From Oreocharis arfaki (lineage: Eukaryota; Chordata; Aves; Passeriformes; Paramythiidae): a stretch of 64,000 nt of DNA. This document shows, in pieces, positions 49,301 to 60,010 of the stretch. The first letter of the stretch is position 1. Every line of letters begins with the position of its first letter. The notes below the pieces were generated by a model. It was not told where the DNA came from. It was given only the letters and a program-made list of their open reading frames with translations, and searched no databases. Position numbers and translations under genes: made by a program. The stretch lies in NCBI GenBank assembly GCA_013398015.1, contig VZRR01014180.1, forward strand, positions 124,001-188,000. Reading direction: 5' to 3'.

Positions 49301-50019
49301 AGGCTGAATGCCCTGGCTGCCACGATCCACCAGGGCCAGAAAGATGCCATGAGGTCAGTTTTCCTGAGCTTTAGGGAGCTTCAATTCATGGCTCCCTTCT
49401 GGGTCAGTTACTCTGGCAGTTTACTCCCCTCATTGCTGAAAACCTGTGCTGTGTTTCTAGGCTCAAAGGGGAAAAGAAGGGAGGAAAGACAAGGTGCCAC
49501 TACTTAAACCAAAATACCTTAAGAGTAGCCAGGCAAATACCAACACACTAACCAAATCCCAGTGCTGCAAGCAGGGTAATTTCCCAGCTACCCATGAAAT
49601 GCACCTGTGCTTGCTTGAGTAACTTCCGAACCACTCGTGACGAGTCACACACAGCTCATTAATTACTAGGGATTAATTCAGTCATGTGTATTTATTGTCA
49701 TCGTGATTATGGGAATAGCTAGCAACCAGTGTCATTGAGATACCTGCTCCTGGGCATGCTGGAGGTGGTGTGGGAGCCCATGGAGGTCAGGATGCTGCTG
49801 CCAAGGTCTGGAGATCAGTGCAGTTTTGTGTTGGTGTGCTCCCAAAATCCCAGGACAGGGCAGGCTGTGCCTTTCATCAGGCCTCATGGTGCTCTGCAGA
49901 TCCTGTGAGCAGCAGACTGGCACCCACAGGGTCTAAATTTGCACAAGAGTAATTTGAAAATCCTTCAGAGCTTGCTGACTTCTCTTGGCTCTAACAAAAC
50001 CGATGCAGGAAAAGCAGGA
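46331..50019. other. Unique non-coding sequence with A tracts
   Basis: No gene is recognised. A11 and A13 tracts, the second followed by AGAGAGAGAG, lie at 48011-48068. Frames of 126-155 codons at 46.8-47.3 kb overlap on both strands and look like chance. Confidence 0.5.
48011..48068. repeat. A-rich tracts with short GA repeat
   Basis: A11 (48011-48021) and A13 (48045-48057) flank a T/C-rich spacer and end in an (AG)n run. Simple sequence. Confidence 0.9.
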
Positions 50020-50060
50020 TTAAAAAAGAAAAAAAAAAAAGAAAAAAGGAAAAAGAAGCC
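50020..50060. repeat. A-rich low-complexity tract
   Basis: An almost pure A tract with scattered G. It immediately precedes the AGATTGATTC cluster. Confidence 0.9.
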
Positions 50061-50062
50061 AG

Positions 50063-50134
50063 AGATTGATTCTTACCTCATATCATTAAAAAATAAATTG
50101 CTGTAGCGCTATAACATAAAGTAAGAATCAATCT
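50063..50134. repeat. Perfect 14-bp inverted repeat, 44-base loop
   Basis: AGATTGATTCTTAC at 50063-50076 is matched by its exact reverse complement GTAAGAATCAATCT at 50121-50134. The loop is AT-rich and contains the palindrome TAGCGCTA near 50104. Further direct copies of AGATTGATTC occur at 50171-50180 and 50311-50320, so the word appears four times in about 260 bp. It could be a cluster of transcription-factor sites, a decayed transposon terminus, or a local expansion. No family is recognised. Confidence 0.85.
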
Positions 50135-50334
50135 TATTTTTTAACACCAGAAATAACCTAATGAAATACAAGATTGATTCTGAATATGGGCTTCTTGGTG
50201 GAGCCCCTGTGGGAATTGATTACAAAATTGAATGTCTCAGAGCTGATAAGATGAATTTGGAATAAATCTTACTTTTAACTACTCCCTTTTTATGCTCATA
50301 AAAAAAAGAAAGATTGATTCCAATCAAAACTTCT

Positions 50335-51491
50335 TCTAAAAAGTGAGACAGTTTCGATTTGTCGAGGCAGTTTTTCAACAGAACAGCACTGAACTTCAGA
50401 GCCAATCTCACCCCTAGTTATGCGTTCCCCAGGGAGGAAAAATACGAGGCACAATATTTCTGATTTACAGCTTGAAATGAGACAGTAATGATCATAATAA
50501 TCAGGACAAGAAGAAGGAGAGAGCCTCAAGTGGATGGCAGCTCTCTCGACTGATGATGCCAAGGGAGGCAGTGATTTGGAAAGCGAAGGTGGAGAAGCAG
50601 CTCCCCCTCCACCCTGCTGCAGGGGACTGCTGAGGACACCTCACTCTGCAGATTCCAGAGTGTAACATTGGATCTGATTATTCTGCAAAAAAAAAGCCTG
50701 CTGGGAGTCCCTCCAGCTTCCCAAGACTGCACCTCCAGCACTACCAGCATCTCCTGCTTGGCGCAAGGCAGCAGTAGCTCCTTGAAGCCTTCTGGGTAGG
50801 CATTCATGGGTAGGCAGCAGCTTTGAGTTTCCAGTCTCAGCTCAGTTACAGCCAGCACAGTCCCATCACACCACACCATGCCTTGGGAAGTGCTTAAATT
50901 CCCTCCGGCCAACCTGCCAGTTCGCTGGGATGGAGGCTACCCAGCCCCACCAAGCTCAGAGCACTGGGCTTGCCAAGCTTTGCTTCCAGACTGGCTGTGA
51001 TAATTCCTATACCCACATTTCTAATTACGCTTCATGATTTTGATCCCATGGGCAGCAGCCCTGGTCTTATCAAAAAATGAGGAAGAGTGGTTGTTTAGTC
51101 TCAGGGCCCACTCTGTGCTTGCTTTAATCTCTCCATCCCCATCGCTGCGTTACAGGAGGCAGTTCCAGGGCTCTTTGTCGGTTGGGTAGTTTCTTCTCAT
51201 CTCCAGATGCTATTTATTCATGGCCCATTCACGCATGTCTGTTCCAGTGTCAATATTTTATTTCAGCTTGAGTCGCTCCCTTTCCTACCTGGCCATCTCT
51301 GCAAGATGGCAGTTTGCTCCCATCTCTTCCACCAAACGCTTCTACACCAGAGAGATCTCACAAAGGATTTCTTTTTCCACTTTTCAGAAGAAATGCTGTT
51401 CTGATACCCAGCTTGTGTCTCTTTTTCAGTTGCTGAATAAAATTTGAAGATGATCTATCTCTTTGTCTTTCTTTGTCTCTCTCTCTTCTTA
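50335..51491. other. Unique non-coding sequence
   Basis: No gene or repeat family is recognised. The 128-codon minus frame at 50526-50912 has no domain. Confidence 0.5.
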
Positions 51492-52110
51492 CAGAATCAC
51501 AGAATCATAGATTGGTTTGTATTGGAAGGGATCATAAAGATCATCTCATTCCAATCCCCCTGGCATGGGCAGGGACACCTTCCACTTGACCAGGTTGCTC
51601 AGAGCCCCATCCAGCCTGGCCTTGAGCATTTTCAGGGATGGGGCAACCACAGCTTCTCTGAGCAACCTGTGCCAGGGCCTCACCACCCTCACAGTAAAGA
51701 ATTTCTTCCTAACATCTAATCTAAACCTATTCTCTTTCAATTTGAAGCAGTTCCCCCTTTTCCTGTTGAACTGTTCAACAGTTCCTATTAAAGAGTCCTT
51801 CTCAAGTTCTCTTGTTGCCCCTTTGGGTACTGGAAGGAGCTATAAGGTCTCCTCAAACCTTCCCTTCTCCAGGCTCAACGATCCCAATTCTCTCAGCCTT
51901 TCCCCATAGGAAAGGTGTTCTATCCCTCTGATTGTCCTCTGTGGCCTCCTCTGGACTCACTCCAGCAGGTCCCTGTCCTTCCTGTGCCAGGCCCCGAGAG
52001 CTGGATGCTCCAGGTGGGTCTCAGCAGAGCGGAGCAGAGGGGCAGAATCCCCTCCCTCCCCTGCTGCCCACGGGGCTCTGGCTGCAGCCCAGGACACGTT
52101 TGGATACCAT
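51492..52110 (-). mobile_element. CR1 LINE fragment, minus strand, with 3' end (about 0.6 kb)
   Basis: The 3' terminus at the left reads TACAGAATCACAGAATCATA. The minus-strand body translates as FRLDVRKKFFTVRVVRPWHR and then KARLDGALSNLV, the CR1 ORF2 C-terminus. Farther right are the regions antisense to the SLEKRRLRGDLI and Q..A.KL blocks (CTTCTCCAGGCTCAACGATC near 51867; CTCTGGACTCACTCCAGCAG near 51950). Identity fades near 52110. It is among the best preserved and longest tailed copies here, but truncated and dead. Confidence 0.96.
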
Positions 52111-53071
52111 TGGCATATAGTTCAATACGGTTCCTTCCTTTCAATCCTCACAAAAAGGGCATTTAAAAGGAACATCATCCACAGAACCGTCTTCTCTGCA
52201 TTTTTTCCCCCCACTAAGCACATTTTAGGTGCACTGAGACTGCTTACAAAAGCAGTCTAGGTCTGTTTTTCCCACAATTGCCCTGCTGGGACTGCTCGGA
52301 CACAGCCTCAACCGTGTGACATGGGAATCTCAGACAACTCCCTTCCTCCTTTGCCTGGATCTCCCACATTCCCAGCAAAAGGCTTTGGCCTCTCCCTTGT
52401 CCGGGACCCACACACCAGACCCAGATGGGTGATGAGAGATGAGATGTGTTGCTTCTGACATGTGGGGTCCTGGTGGGACAGTGGTCCCAGCACAGCGCTC
52501 CAGCTGGGGAGGTGCCAGGCAGCTGGGCCAGGCATCCTGCTTGGGAGCAGACACACAGCCCCAGCTGTGCTGAGCATGGGGACTCCCTCCCTGTCACACC
52601 CTGGACACACCAGATGTGCTCCTGACGTCCTTGAGCGTTGTGACGCACGGGGAAGGTGAGGGAGCTGCAGGCGCCTGCTTGGTGCTCGCCCCACGCTCAG
52701 GAGAACTTTGGGTGTGTCACCACTGTCTGTGCTGACTGTGGAGTTGTGGCACAGGTGGGAAGAGGTATTCATCTTCCTGTCCCCCTCCTTGGACACCTGG
52801 CTGTGATTTCAAAAGCACTGCAGGCTGAATTTGTCCATGAGGACCCTCCTGGCTCCTGCATGCAGGGAGGCAGTTCATAGGTCTCGATGAAGAACAATTT
52901 AATTCTCTGATCCTGGCAAAATCTGGTCTGCATTAAAAATAACAAAAACTCCCTCAAACCCATTATGTTTAAATAATGTTAAAGATCTGACTGAGAGCAT
53001 CGAAAGCAAATTCCAAGCCCTAATGAAGAAGGATTGTCTGGCATGGTAATAATAATAAACTCTGTGCACAC
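52111..53071. other. Unique non-coding sequence
   Basis: No gene is recognised. Frames of 134 and 162 codons on the minus strand at 52.2-52.8 kb overlap in different frames and have no recognised domain. Confidence 0.5.
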
Positions 53072-53102
53072 ATGTATGTATGTATGTATGTACGTATGTA
53101 TA
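53072..53102. repeat. TATG (GTAT) microsatellite
   Basis: About seven tetranucleotide units of ATGT with one A-to-G-type interruption (TACG). A length-variable simple repeat. Confidence 0.94.
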
Positions 53103-53146
53103 GAAGGAGAATTTCATCTGAGGAGCTGAGAGCACTATAATTAGCA

Positions 53147-53173
53147 TGATCTCATGGCTGCACCATGAGATCA
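53147..53173. repeat. Perfect 11-bp inverted repeat, 5-base loop
   Basis: TGATCTCATGG, loop CTGCA, then CCATGAGATCA. This would form a tight hairpin in DNA or RNA. Nothing around it identifies a terminator, microRNA precursor or transposon end. Confidence 0.9.
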
Positions 53174-53174
53174 C

Positions 53175-54260
53175 AGCAGGCACAGCAGGTGAGTGCCTTT
53201 GACCTGAACTTCTCAGCTTCGTGAAGGCGGAGAAAAGAGGTGGTCCGGAGGAGAAGGGGAAAAGCAATGTTTGCCTCCCACTCTACCCTTGTCCCAGCTG
53301 CAGCCCTGGGACGGCTGCTGGGCTAGGGGTCTATTTCTCAGCCCCTACCTGCAGTGGAATCAAGAGGACTTGAGGCAGCAAGTGTCTGCCAGGCAGCAGC
53401 CCAGCAGAGACATGATGGCCAGACTGGAGAGGCTGTTTTGCAGCCATTAGACACAGGTGAGGTACGAGGGGTAGAGGCCTTGGGGTCAGTCAGAAATGAG
53501 AGGTGTATGGGAAACACCATGCCCATTAACCTCGAAAGGGGGGCAGAAGAAGCAGTGGCAGGGGACTGTGTGGAGAGCTAACCCCACACAGGACACCAGG
53601 GACGAGCATCCCAGCTCCCAGCCCTTGCTGCAAGGAGCCGTCCTTATCCCACAGGGCATCTGTGAGATTGTCCTTCCATGCTGTGGGTTTGTCCAGCAGC
53701 ATTTTCACTGACTCAGGTGATAATGCTCCCAGTCCTCCCCAGGGAACTCCGTTCAGCAGTTTCTGTCACACTCCCCCATTTCATTATGCTTAACAGATCC
53801 TCCTCTGCCTTCCCGCTCATGTCCTTCAGATGCCTGTGCTCTGATGAGAGGGGAAGGAATGAAAGAAAAAAGCATCTACTAGTTCCTACCCATGCATGCC
53901 TCTGCACAATGAGAGCTGGAAGAGCGATGCTGATGTACCACAAAGCCACAGGAGGATGGAAAGCTTAGCAGGTGCCCAGTCACAATGAAGAAAGGTGTGG
54001 GGTGGGTTGCTGAACTGGCCAAGAATTTTAGGACGTGGGAAAACATCTCGTTTTGTGTGGGAAAACATCATCACTTTCATGCAGGGCAGTTCCTGAAGGT
54101 CAGGAAATAGAAGTCAGAGCCCAGCTTGCACACACTGCACCACCAGGACTTTACAGCAGAGCCCATCCTGGGCCTGCTGGCAGATGTCTGGTCAACTTGG
54201 AGCCACATCTCTCTGTCCTTCCTCACCTCTCTGAGCTGAAGTCACCTTATAATTACGTGA
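53175..54260. other. Unique non-coding sequence
   Basis: No gene or repeat family is recognised up to the start of the CR1 copy. Confidence 0.5.
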
Positions 54261-55156
54261 GGACACTGTCTCCCACAGGATTCTCCTGGAGAAACTGGAT
54301 GCTCCCAGCTTAGACAGGTGCACTCTTCGGTGGGCGGAAAACTAGCCATCCCCAGAGAGTGGTGGTGGATGGACTTAATCCATCTTGGCCAGTCACAGTG
54401 GCGTTCCCCAGGGCTCTGTGCTGGGGCCAGCCCTGTTTGATGTCCTTACTGATGATCTGATGAAAGGATTGAGAGCACTCTCAGTCAGTTTGAGAATAAC
54501 CCCAAGCTGGGTATGAGTGTTGATCTGCTGGAGGGCAGGAAGGCTCTGCAGAGGGATCTGCACAGGTTGGATCCATGGGCCGAGGCCAAGTGCTGGGTCC
54601 TGCCCTTGGGTCACAACAACCTCCTGCAGGTCCAGGCTGGGATAGAGTGGCTGGAAAGCTGCTGAGTGGGAAAGGACCTGGAGGTGCTGGTGTTCANTTC
54701 AGTTTTGTTCCTCACAGCAAGAAGGACATTGAGGTGCTGGAGCATGTCCAGAGAAGAGAACAGAGCTGGGGAAGGGTCTGGAGCTCAAGTCTGATGAGGA
54801 GCAGCTGAGGGAGCTGGGGGAGCTCAACTTGGAGAAAAGCAGGCTCACGGAGGACCTTATCACTCCACAACTCCCTGACAGGAGGGTGCAGACAGGTAGG
54901 GGTAAGTCCCATGTGACAAGACCTAAGACAAGAGGAAACAGCCTCAAGCTCCACCAGGGGAGGTTTAGATTGGGTATTAGAAAAAATTCCTTTGCTGAAA
55001 GGGAGATCAAGCACTGGCACAGGCTGTCCAGGGCAGTGGTGGTGTCACCATCCCTGGAGGTATTTAAAGGACTTGTAGGTGTGGCACTTGGGAACATGGA
55101 CTTGATAGTCCTAGAGGTGTTTTCCAAACTAAACAATTCCATGATTCTGTGATCTC
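54261..55156 (+). mobile_element. CR1 LINE, RT region to 3' end (about 0.9 kb, internally deleted)
   Basis: The longest CR1 copy in the window. It begins in the RT region (GACACTGTCTCCCACAGGAT, the antisense-free VSHSILLEKL block), continues through GGCGTTCCCCAGGGCTCTGT (GVPQGSVLGP) at about 54400 and the region normally holding FADD at about 54490, then GTTGATCTGCTGGAGGGCAG. After 54690 it jumps to the AAGAAGGACATTGAGGTGCT block (54720-54739) and ends at CCATGATTCTGTGATC. Compared with the usual CR1 order, a segment of nearly 200 bp is missing at 54690-54700, and shorter gaps occur elsewhere. An ambiguous base N lies at 54697, exactly at the largest gap. Confidence 0.96.
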
Positions 55157-57599
55157 CCAAGTGAAAATCTGGACAAACAACTAAGCAACCAAAGAGATAT
55201 GTACTTATAGTCACCTCAGTTTGTGCTTCCAAGGCCTCCATGGCCCTTTTAATCACCTGGGCTTGCTTATGCTGTGCAATTTGCATGGTAATTATATTTA
55301 ACAAGAACAGCAATAAGGGAAATAGAAAGTGTAATGTTGTTATCAAGGCATAATTATTCTTGAATAATTCGGTGATTACAGTTTGCTGTGTTTGGAACTA
55401 ATTGTCACCAGCCCCTTTCAGTGTGGCACACTCCCCCTCACTCCTGCAGCATTAATCCCAGGATGCCTTCGGCCTCTGGCTTCTGGCCCTTTCCAGCCAC
55501 CCAGACTGTTTAGACTCCCAGGTATGATGTTCTGCGGCCCCTAGACTCGCACCTAGCCGAGCAAGCCTGTGGAAATGAGTATGATGAGCACGTCCCTCCA
55601 GCACCTTTGCTTCTCCACAGGGCCTCTCCCACACATATTGACAGCTCAGGGCAGCACAGTGTGTCAGACATGCTTGGGCTGAGCAGCAGGGGAACCCCAG
55701 GGGCAGGATGGCTCCTCCAAGGGCAGGAGGGATGGAGCTAGGCACCGAGGCTTCCCAGTCTGACTGTGGGAGGATGGGAACACAGCATCATCCTGGGAAC
55801 CCCAGCTGCCAGAATTCCAGCTCAACACCCCAGAGAAGTGCATTATGCTTCCTGACGTGCAAGGCCTGGATGGCTAAAATGTGGGGAGCCTGGGGAGTTC
55901 TTCTCAAAGCTTGGGGTGTACACTGAGATTTCAGCCACTGGAAGGCTCTGCTTGGTCCCACTGTCCCCTCGCAACAGCCACGCTGGCTATCACCCCTGCA
56001 CATGTATTTCCCCCACAGCCAGCTCCAGGGAGAGGCTGGGAGGGAGAGCAGAGCTGCAGTGCAGAGCAAAACCTCTGTCTTTGCCTTCCACTGCAAGGAA
56101 AAGAGAGGCACCCCCCTGGATAAAAGCCCCCTCCTCCTCCATAGTCCAGCACACAGCACAGAGGAGCTGTGCTCTAAACTTTTCCTATCCAGACCCCAAG
56201 AAATCAGAAAAATGCTGTCCTTGACCTCCTCTGAGCTCGGGTAGCCAAACCCTGACGCTGAGATGCTTTCCAGGCTGCAGCCTCTCTGCTGCCAGTTCTC
56301 CCCTGGTGGAATGAGTGGGTCAGGTCTCAGCCAAGGAGCTGCTGCAGGGTGGGTGGCTGCACACGTACACCCAGCTCCAGGTCACACATGTCACAAGGAG
56401 GGAGAGAAGGTGCTACACAACTGCAGTTGGATCCTCATGAGCTGAGAAAGAGCTCATCTGTCCTTTTAGAGACTCCCAGAGCAATGTCCGCAGGCTCTCC
56501 TGTGGGCTTCTGGGCATATGTAGAGGACAGCCTGTTTTAGTGCTGCTCAGGACACTAAACCCTGCTGTCTTTCTGTGCTAGCTCACTGATGACAGTCCCA
56601 AAGAAGATGAGAAAGGCCCTTGGAGCCAGGATTTAACTTTCGTGACTACTCAGAGACCTCATGTTCAGGTGTCTGAGTCCAGCTCATCTTCTCAGCTCCA
56701 AATGCTTGTAGCTGCTTCAAGGAGTGCTCAGAAATCCCTCAATTCCCTGAAACATAAAAAGGAGAAAAACACAACTGTTCTGTGATGTATAGCTGCTTTG
56801 CTACCCAAAAGGGCTCTGAAAACATCAGGCAAGGAATTCACTGGAGGCAATGTGCTTTGTAAATCACAGAGCACACCGATGTTTTAGGGTTTGGCAGTGG
56901 CTGAATTGAATCACTCAAGAGGCTGGTAACAAAGGAAGATGTAGGATAGGGAGGTAGGAAGGGCTGCAAGGTGCTGCCTGGAAGGCACAGGAGTGCGAAG
57001 AGAGAGTTTTCAGGGAGAAAGTGTGGGAGCACGTGAGCTCAGGAGAGGCTGTGATCCATTGAATAGACTGAAGCTGGTGAAGCCTCAGGCTAGGAAAGTC
57101 ATGCAGAAAACAGGCATGATCAAGATTGCCTTTCTTTCCCTTTAACCTACACAAAATGCAGCTTGCAAGCAGAGCTGAGTGCCAGTCTGCAGCCCAGCGA
57201 CAGGCACTCCAGAGCAGATACAAACAAGACAGACTCCGGTGGGAACAGATCTTGTCGCAGTCCTGAGCCCACACCTGTGAGGAGCACACAGCAGGGTCAG
57301 TCCATGCAGAACACACTCTGCCCCTGCTGGGACCCTTCAGACCTTCCATGAGACAAGTTCCTGCAGGGTCTTGTGTTCCCTGGATCCTGTTCACGCATCC
57401 TGAAGGGATCAGACATGGGAGGGACCACAGTGCTGGAGCCCAGGATGAGTAGATACTCCCACCTGGGCTCCCTAAGTGTGTGCAGGGGATTTGTGCTTGG
57501 TGGTTGTTGGCTCAGCCTCAACCCTACGAGGTTTCAACACCACTGTGGTTCCATCTGTGGTTCAGAGGGGACACAGCCTTGAAAGGGGTGGGGGGCTAT
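55157..57599. other. Unique non-coding sequence; one exon-like minus-strand stretch
   Basis: No gene is called. A minus-strand open stretch at 55385-55215, bounded by AG and GT, encodes a membrane-helix-like peptide (see findings). The rest shows no recognisable feature. Confidence 0.45.
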
Positions 57600-57790
57600 G
57601 CTGGGTAGGACCAGGCACCTATTTCCCCAGTGCCCCAGAAGAACATTTTCTTTAGTCTCTCCTTAAACCCTCGCAAACTTTCAGGTTCCACACCATCATG
57701 CAGCAACCAGTTCCACAGGTCTATCACACGTTCCTTTGTCTTGCTTTTAACACCTGCCAGCAACCTGTCCTGCCCTCTGCTTCTCACACT
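57600..57790 (-). mobile_element. Ancient LINE remnant, ORF2 C-terminal region
   Basis: The minus-strand translation includes KSKTKERVIDLWNWLLHDGV and then ESLRGFKERLKK. The arrangement V..LWN.L...V...SL..FK.RL matches the C-terminal segment of CR1/L3/L2-type LINE ORF2 (as in VVRHWNRLPREV...SLEVFKARL), but at much greater distance than the tailed CR1 copies. No tail is seen. Confidence 0.5.
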
Positions 57791-59628
57791 GCCTCTTGCC
57801 CCCTTACTGGGACTTTTACCACTTCTTTTACTTTAAAAGACTTCTCTTTTACCACATGTCTTTGGCCACCTCTGTCCTGGACCTGCATGAGCAAAGTCAC
57901 TCCTGCACTTGTCAGAAGCGAGACTGTTCCACACTGTTTGTCATCCTTCATGAGTGTTTTGCTGTGCTGCAGCATTCCTCTGAGGAGAGGGATCAGCACT
58001 GTGTGTGGTACCAAAGAGATGAACAAACAACGGGTTTTCATAGTGAGTGCTCCTGACTTTGGAGCAGAGCTCAGCTACAGATCAGGGTAAAACTACAGCG
58101 TGGTCACAAGGTGAAGGAGTTGAGAAAGCTTCTAGATAGTCTTTTCAGGTGAAAACAAGGCTTACTCATATGGTGAGTCTCCTTGGAGATAGAAAGGGCT
58201 GTTGAGGAGGGTAGTTGGAAGCCAGGGAAGTATCTCGGCATTTCAACACCTCTGTAACCCCTTCCTTCTCCTTCGCTGTGGAACAGAAGACCTTGTGTCA
58301 CCCCTATCTACCAGGGATGCTGGATTCATCATCTACTCCGACCCTGCCCTCCTTCAGAGGTTTGAGTTGGACTGCGGAGATTTAGGAATGGTTCAGACAC
58401 GAAGACAGGACCTCCCCATCAATGCCCTGCTAGCTCCCTCGGCAAAGCAGAGCTGCTTTGTTAATCATATCTGTGGATTAGCATGGGTTTATGAGCTCCA
58501 CAAGGAAGCATTTGGAATCATAAATTGCATTTTCACCACTTAGCCCAGGAGGATCTCTGGGGCTTGGTAGACAGATATAAAAGGAAACCTTTAGAGAGAA
58601 CAAGAGGAATAACAAAGAGATTATCAGAACCAAGCTTGAAAATTAATAGACCAAATCAAAATTAATTAATGGACTAAATCCAATTAATAGACTAAATCAA
58701 ATCCTCTTTGAAAATGCGGTCACCTCAATCACTGATCATCTTTTCACACTCCCATGAAGACAGACAGTTCAGCTTCTTCAGCAAAGTGGGTTAAGAAAGA
58801 CCAGGCTGGAGCAGCGAGGAGGAAAGTTTGGGGATTTAAGGGTCAGAGCTACCCCTGCAAGAGGGAAGGCAGCTAGGGACCCCAGGGTGGGCCTGGCACA
58901 GCTATGGGGAATAATCCTGAAGCAATTAAAAAGCTGGTATCTTCTCCCTTTAATGAAAACTATTATGCTGAAAACACGGTGAGTATTAAGAGCAGTTGTC
59001 GTCCTGCTGTTTGGCTTGTATCTGGATTAGATTTGTGCTAAGGATGGAACAAGAGTCTGGCTAAGTATTACTTTCCACAAGTATTCGGCTTTTAAAAAAA
59101 GCCCAAATGTGGAATTTATCACATTCAGACCCAAATAAACTGCAGTGGATGTGAAGAGCAATAAAAAGTAACAGGAGAACCAAACAAAGGGGCACCAAGG
59201 CCACAGAAGAGGGAAGCACAAGGTGTGAGTGGGGCTTGGGAGGATGGGAGCGAGGGAGGGGACAGAGGTGGGAGCAGCATCATCAGGGGGTGTCACCAGC
59301 TCACTTCAGGTCCCCACCCTCTCCATGCTATGCAGCAGGACCTGGGGAAACTATGGCTCCTCCTGGACCACACATTTTTGGAGATGGAGCAGGAGAGAAA
59401 CCCTGCCCTGGGAAAAAACAGTGTTACCTCACCAGCAATAAGGAAAGTCCACAATCACCAGCTGGGCTGGAGGCTTTTGAATTTGGGCATTCCAATCCCA
59501 TGCTCTAACCACAAGAGGAAAACTGATCCAAACTGGCCTTGTAAGTGCAAACACTGATGGAGGAAGATTTTCAGATGCCATTTAGTCGTAAGAAGCTTGG
59601 GAGAGGGAGCACCAGCCTATCCCAGGTT
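57791..59628. other. Unique non-coding sequence
   Basis: No gene is recognised. It includes an AT-rich three-unit tandem repeat at 58641-58701. Confidence 0.5.
58641..58701. repeat. AT-rich tandem repeat, about 20 bp x 3
   Basis: Units of AATTAATAGACCAAATCAAA, AATTAATGGACTAAATCC and AATTAATAGACTAAATCAAA. Each begins with the homeodomain-type word AATTAAT. Confidence 0.88.
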
Positions 59629-60010
59629 TGCTGGGATAGAACTGATTTCCTTCTAAGTACCTGGTACAGTGCTGTGATTCGGATTTAGTATAACAATGTT
59701 GATAACACACTGATTGTTTAGCTGTTCCTCAGTATGGCTTACCCTAAATTAAAGACTTCTCAGAGCCAGCAAGCAGATGCACAAGAAGCAGGTGCACAAG
59801 AGGGAGGAGCACGGCCAGGAGAGCTGCCCCAAACTGGCCAAAGGGATATTCCATACCACAAGACATCATGCCCAGTGCATAAACTGGGGACATCCGGCTG
59901 GGAGACACCAGTTGATTCTGGGAAACAGGCTGGGCATTGGCCAGTGAAAGAAGGATCTGAAAGAAAGAACTTTCCTCTGAAAGAAGGAACTTTCACCCCT
60001 TGAATGATTG
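59629..60010 (+). mobile_element. Solo LTR, avian ERVL-like endogenous retrovirus
   Basis: The sequence begins TGCTGGGATAGAACTGATTT and carries the run of words that mark a common avian ERVL-type LTR: CTGGTACAGTGCTGTG, ATGTTGATAACAC, then AACTGGCCAAAGGGATATTC and a CATCATGCCCAGTGCATAAA block (59867-59886), in which GCATAAA takes the usual TATA-box place. No primer-binding site, gag, pol or env sequence flanks it, so it is most simply a solo LTR left by recombination. The 3' boundary is uncertain. It carries a 20-bp tandem pair (TCTGAAAGAA...) at 59956-59995. Inactive as a virus. Confidence 0.68.

Noticed and set aside
54699..55346. 215-codon minus-strand open frame, the longest in the window
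   Set aside because: Most of it is antisense to the plus-strand CR1 copy. Only its first part (55215-55385) is outside the CR1 and is discussed separately.
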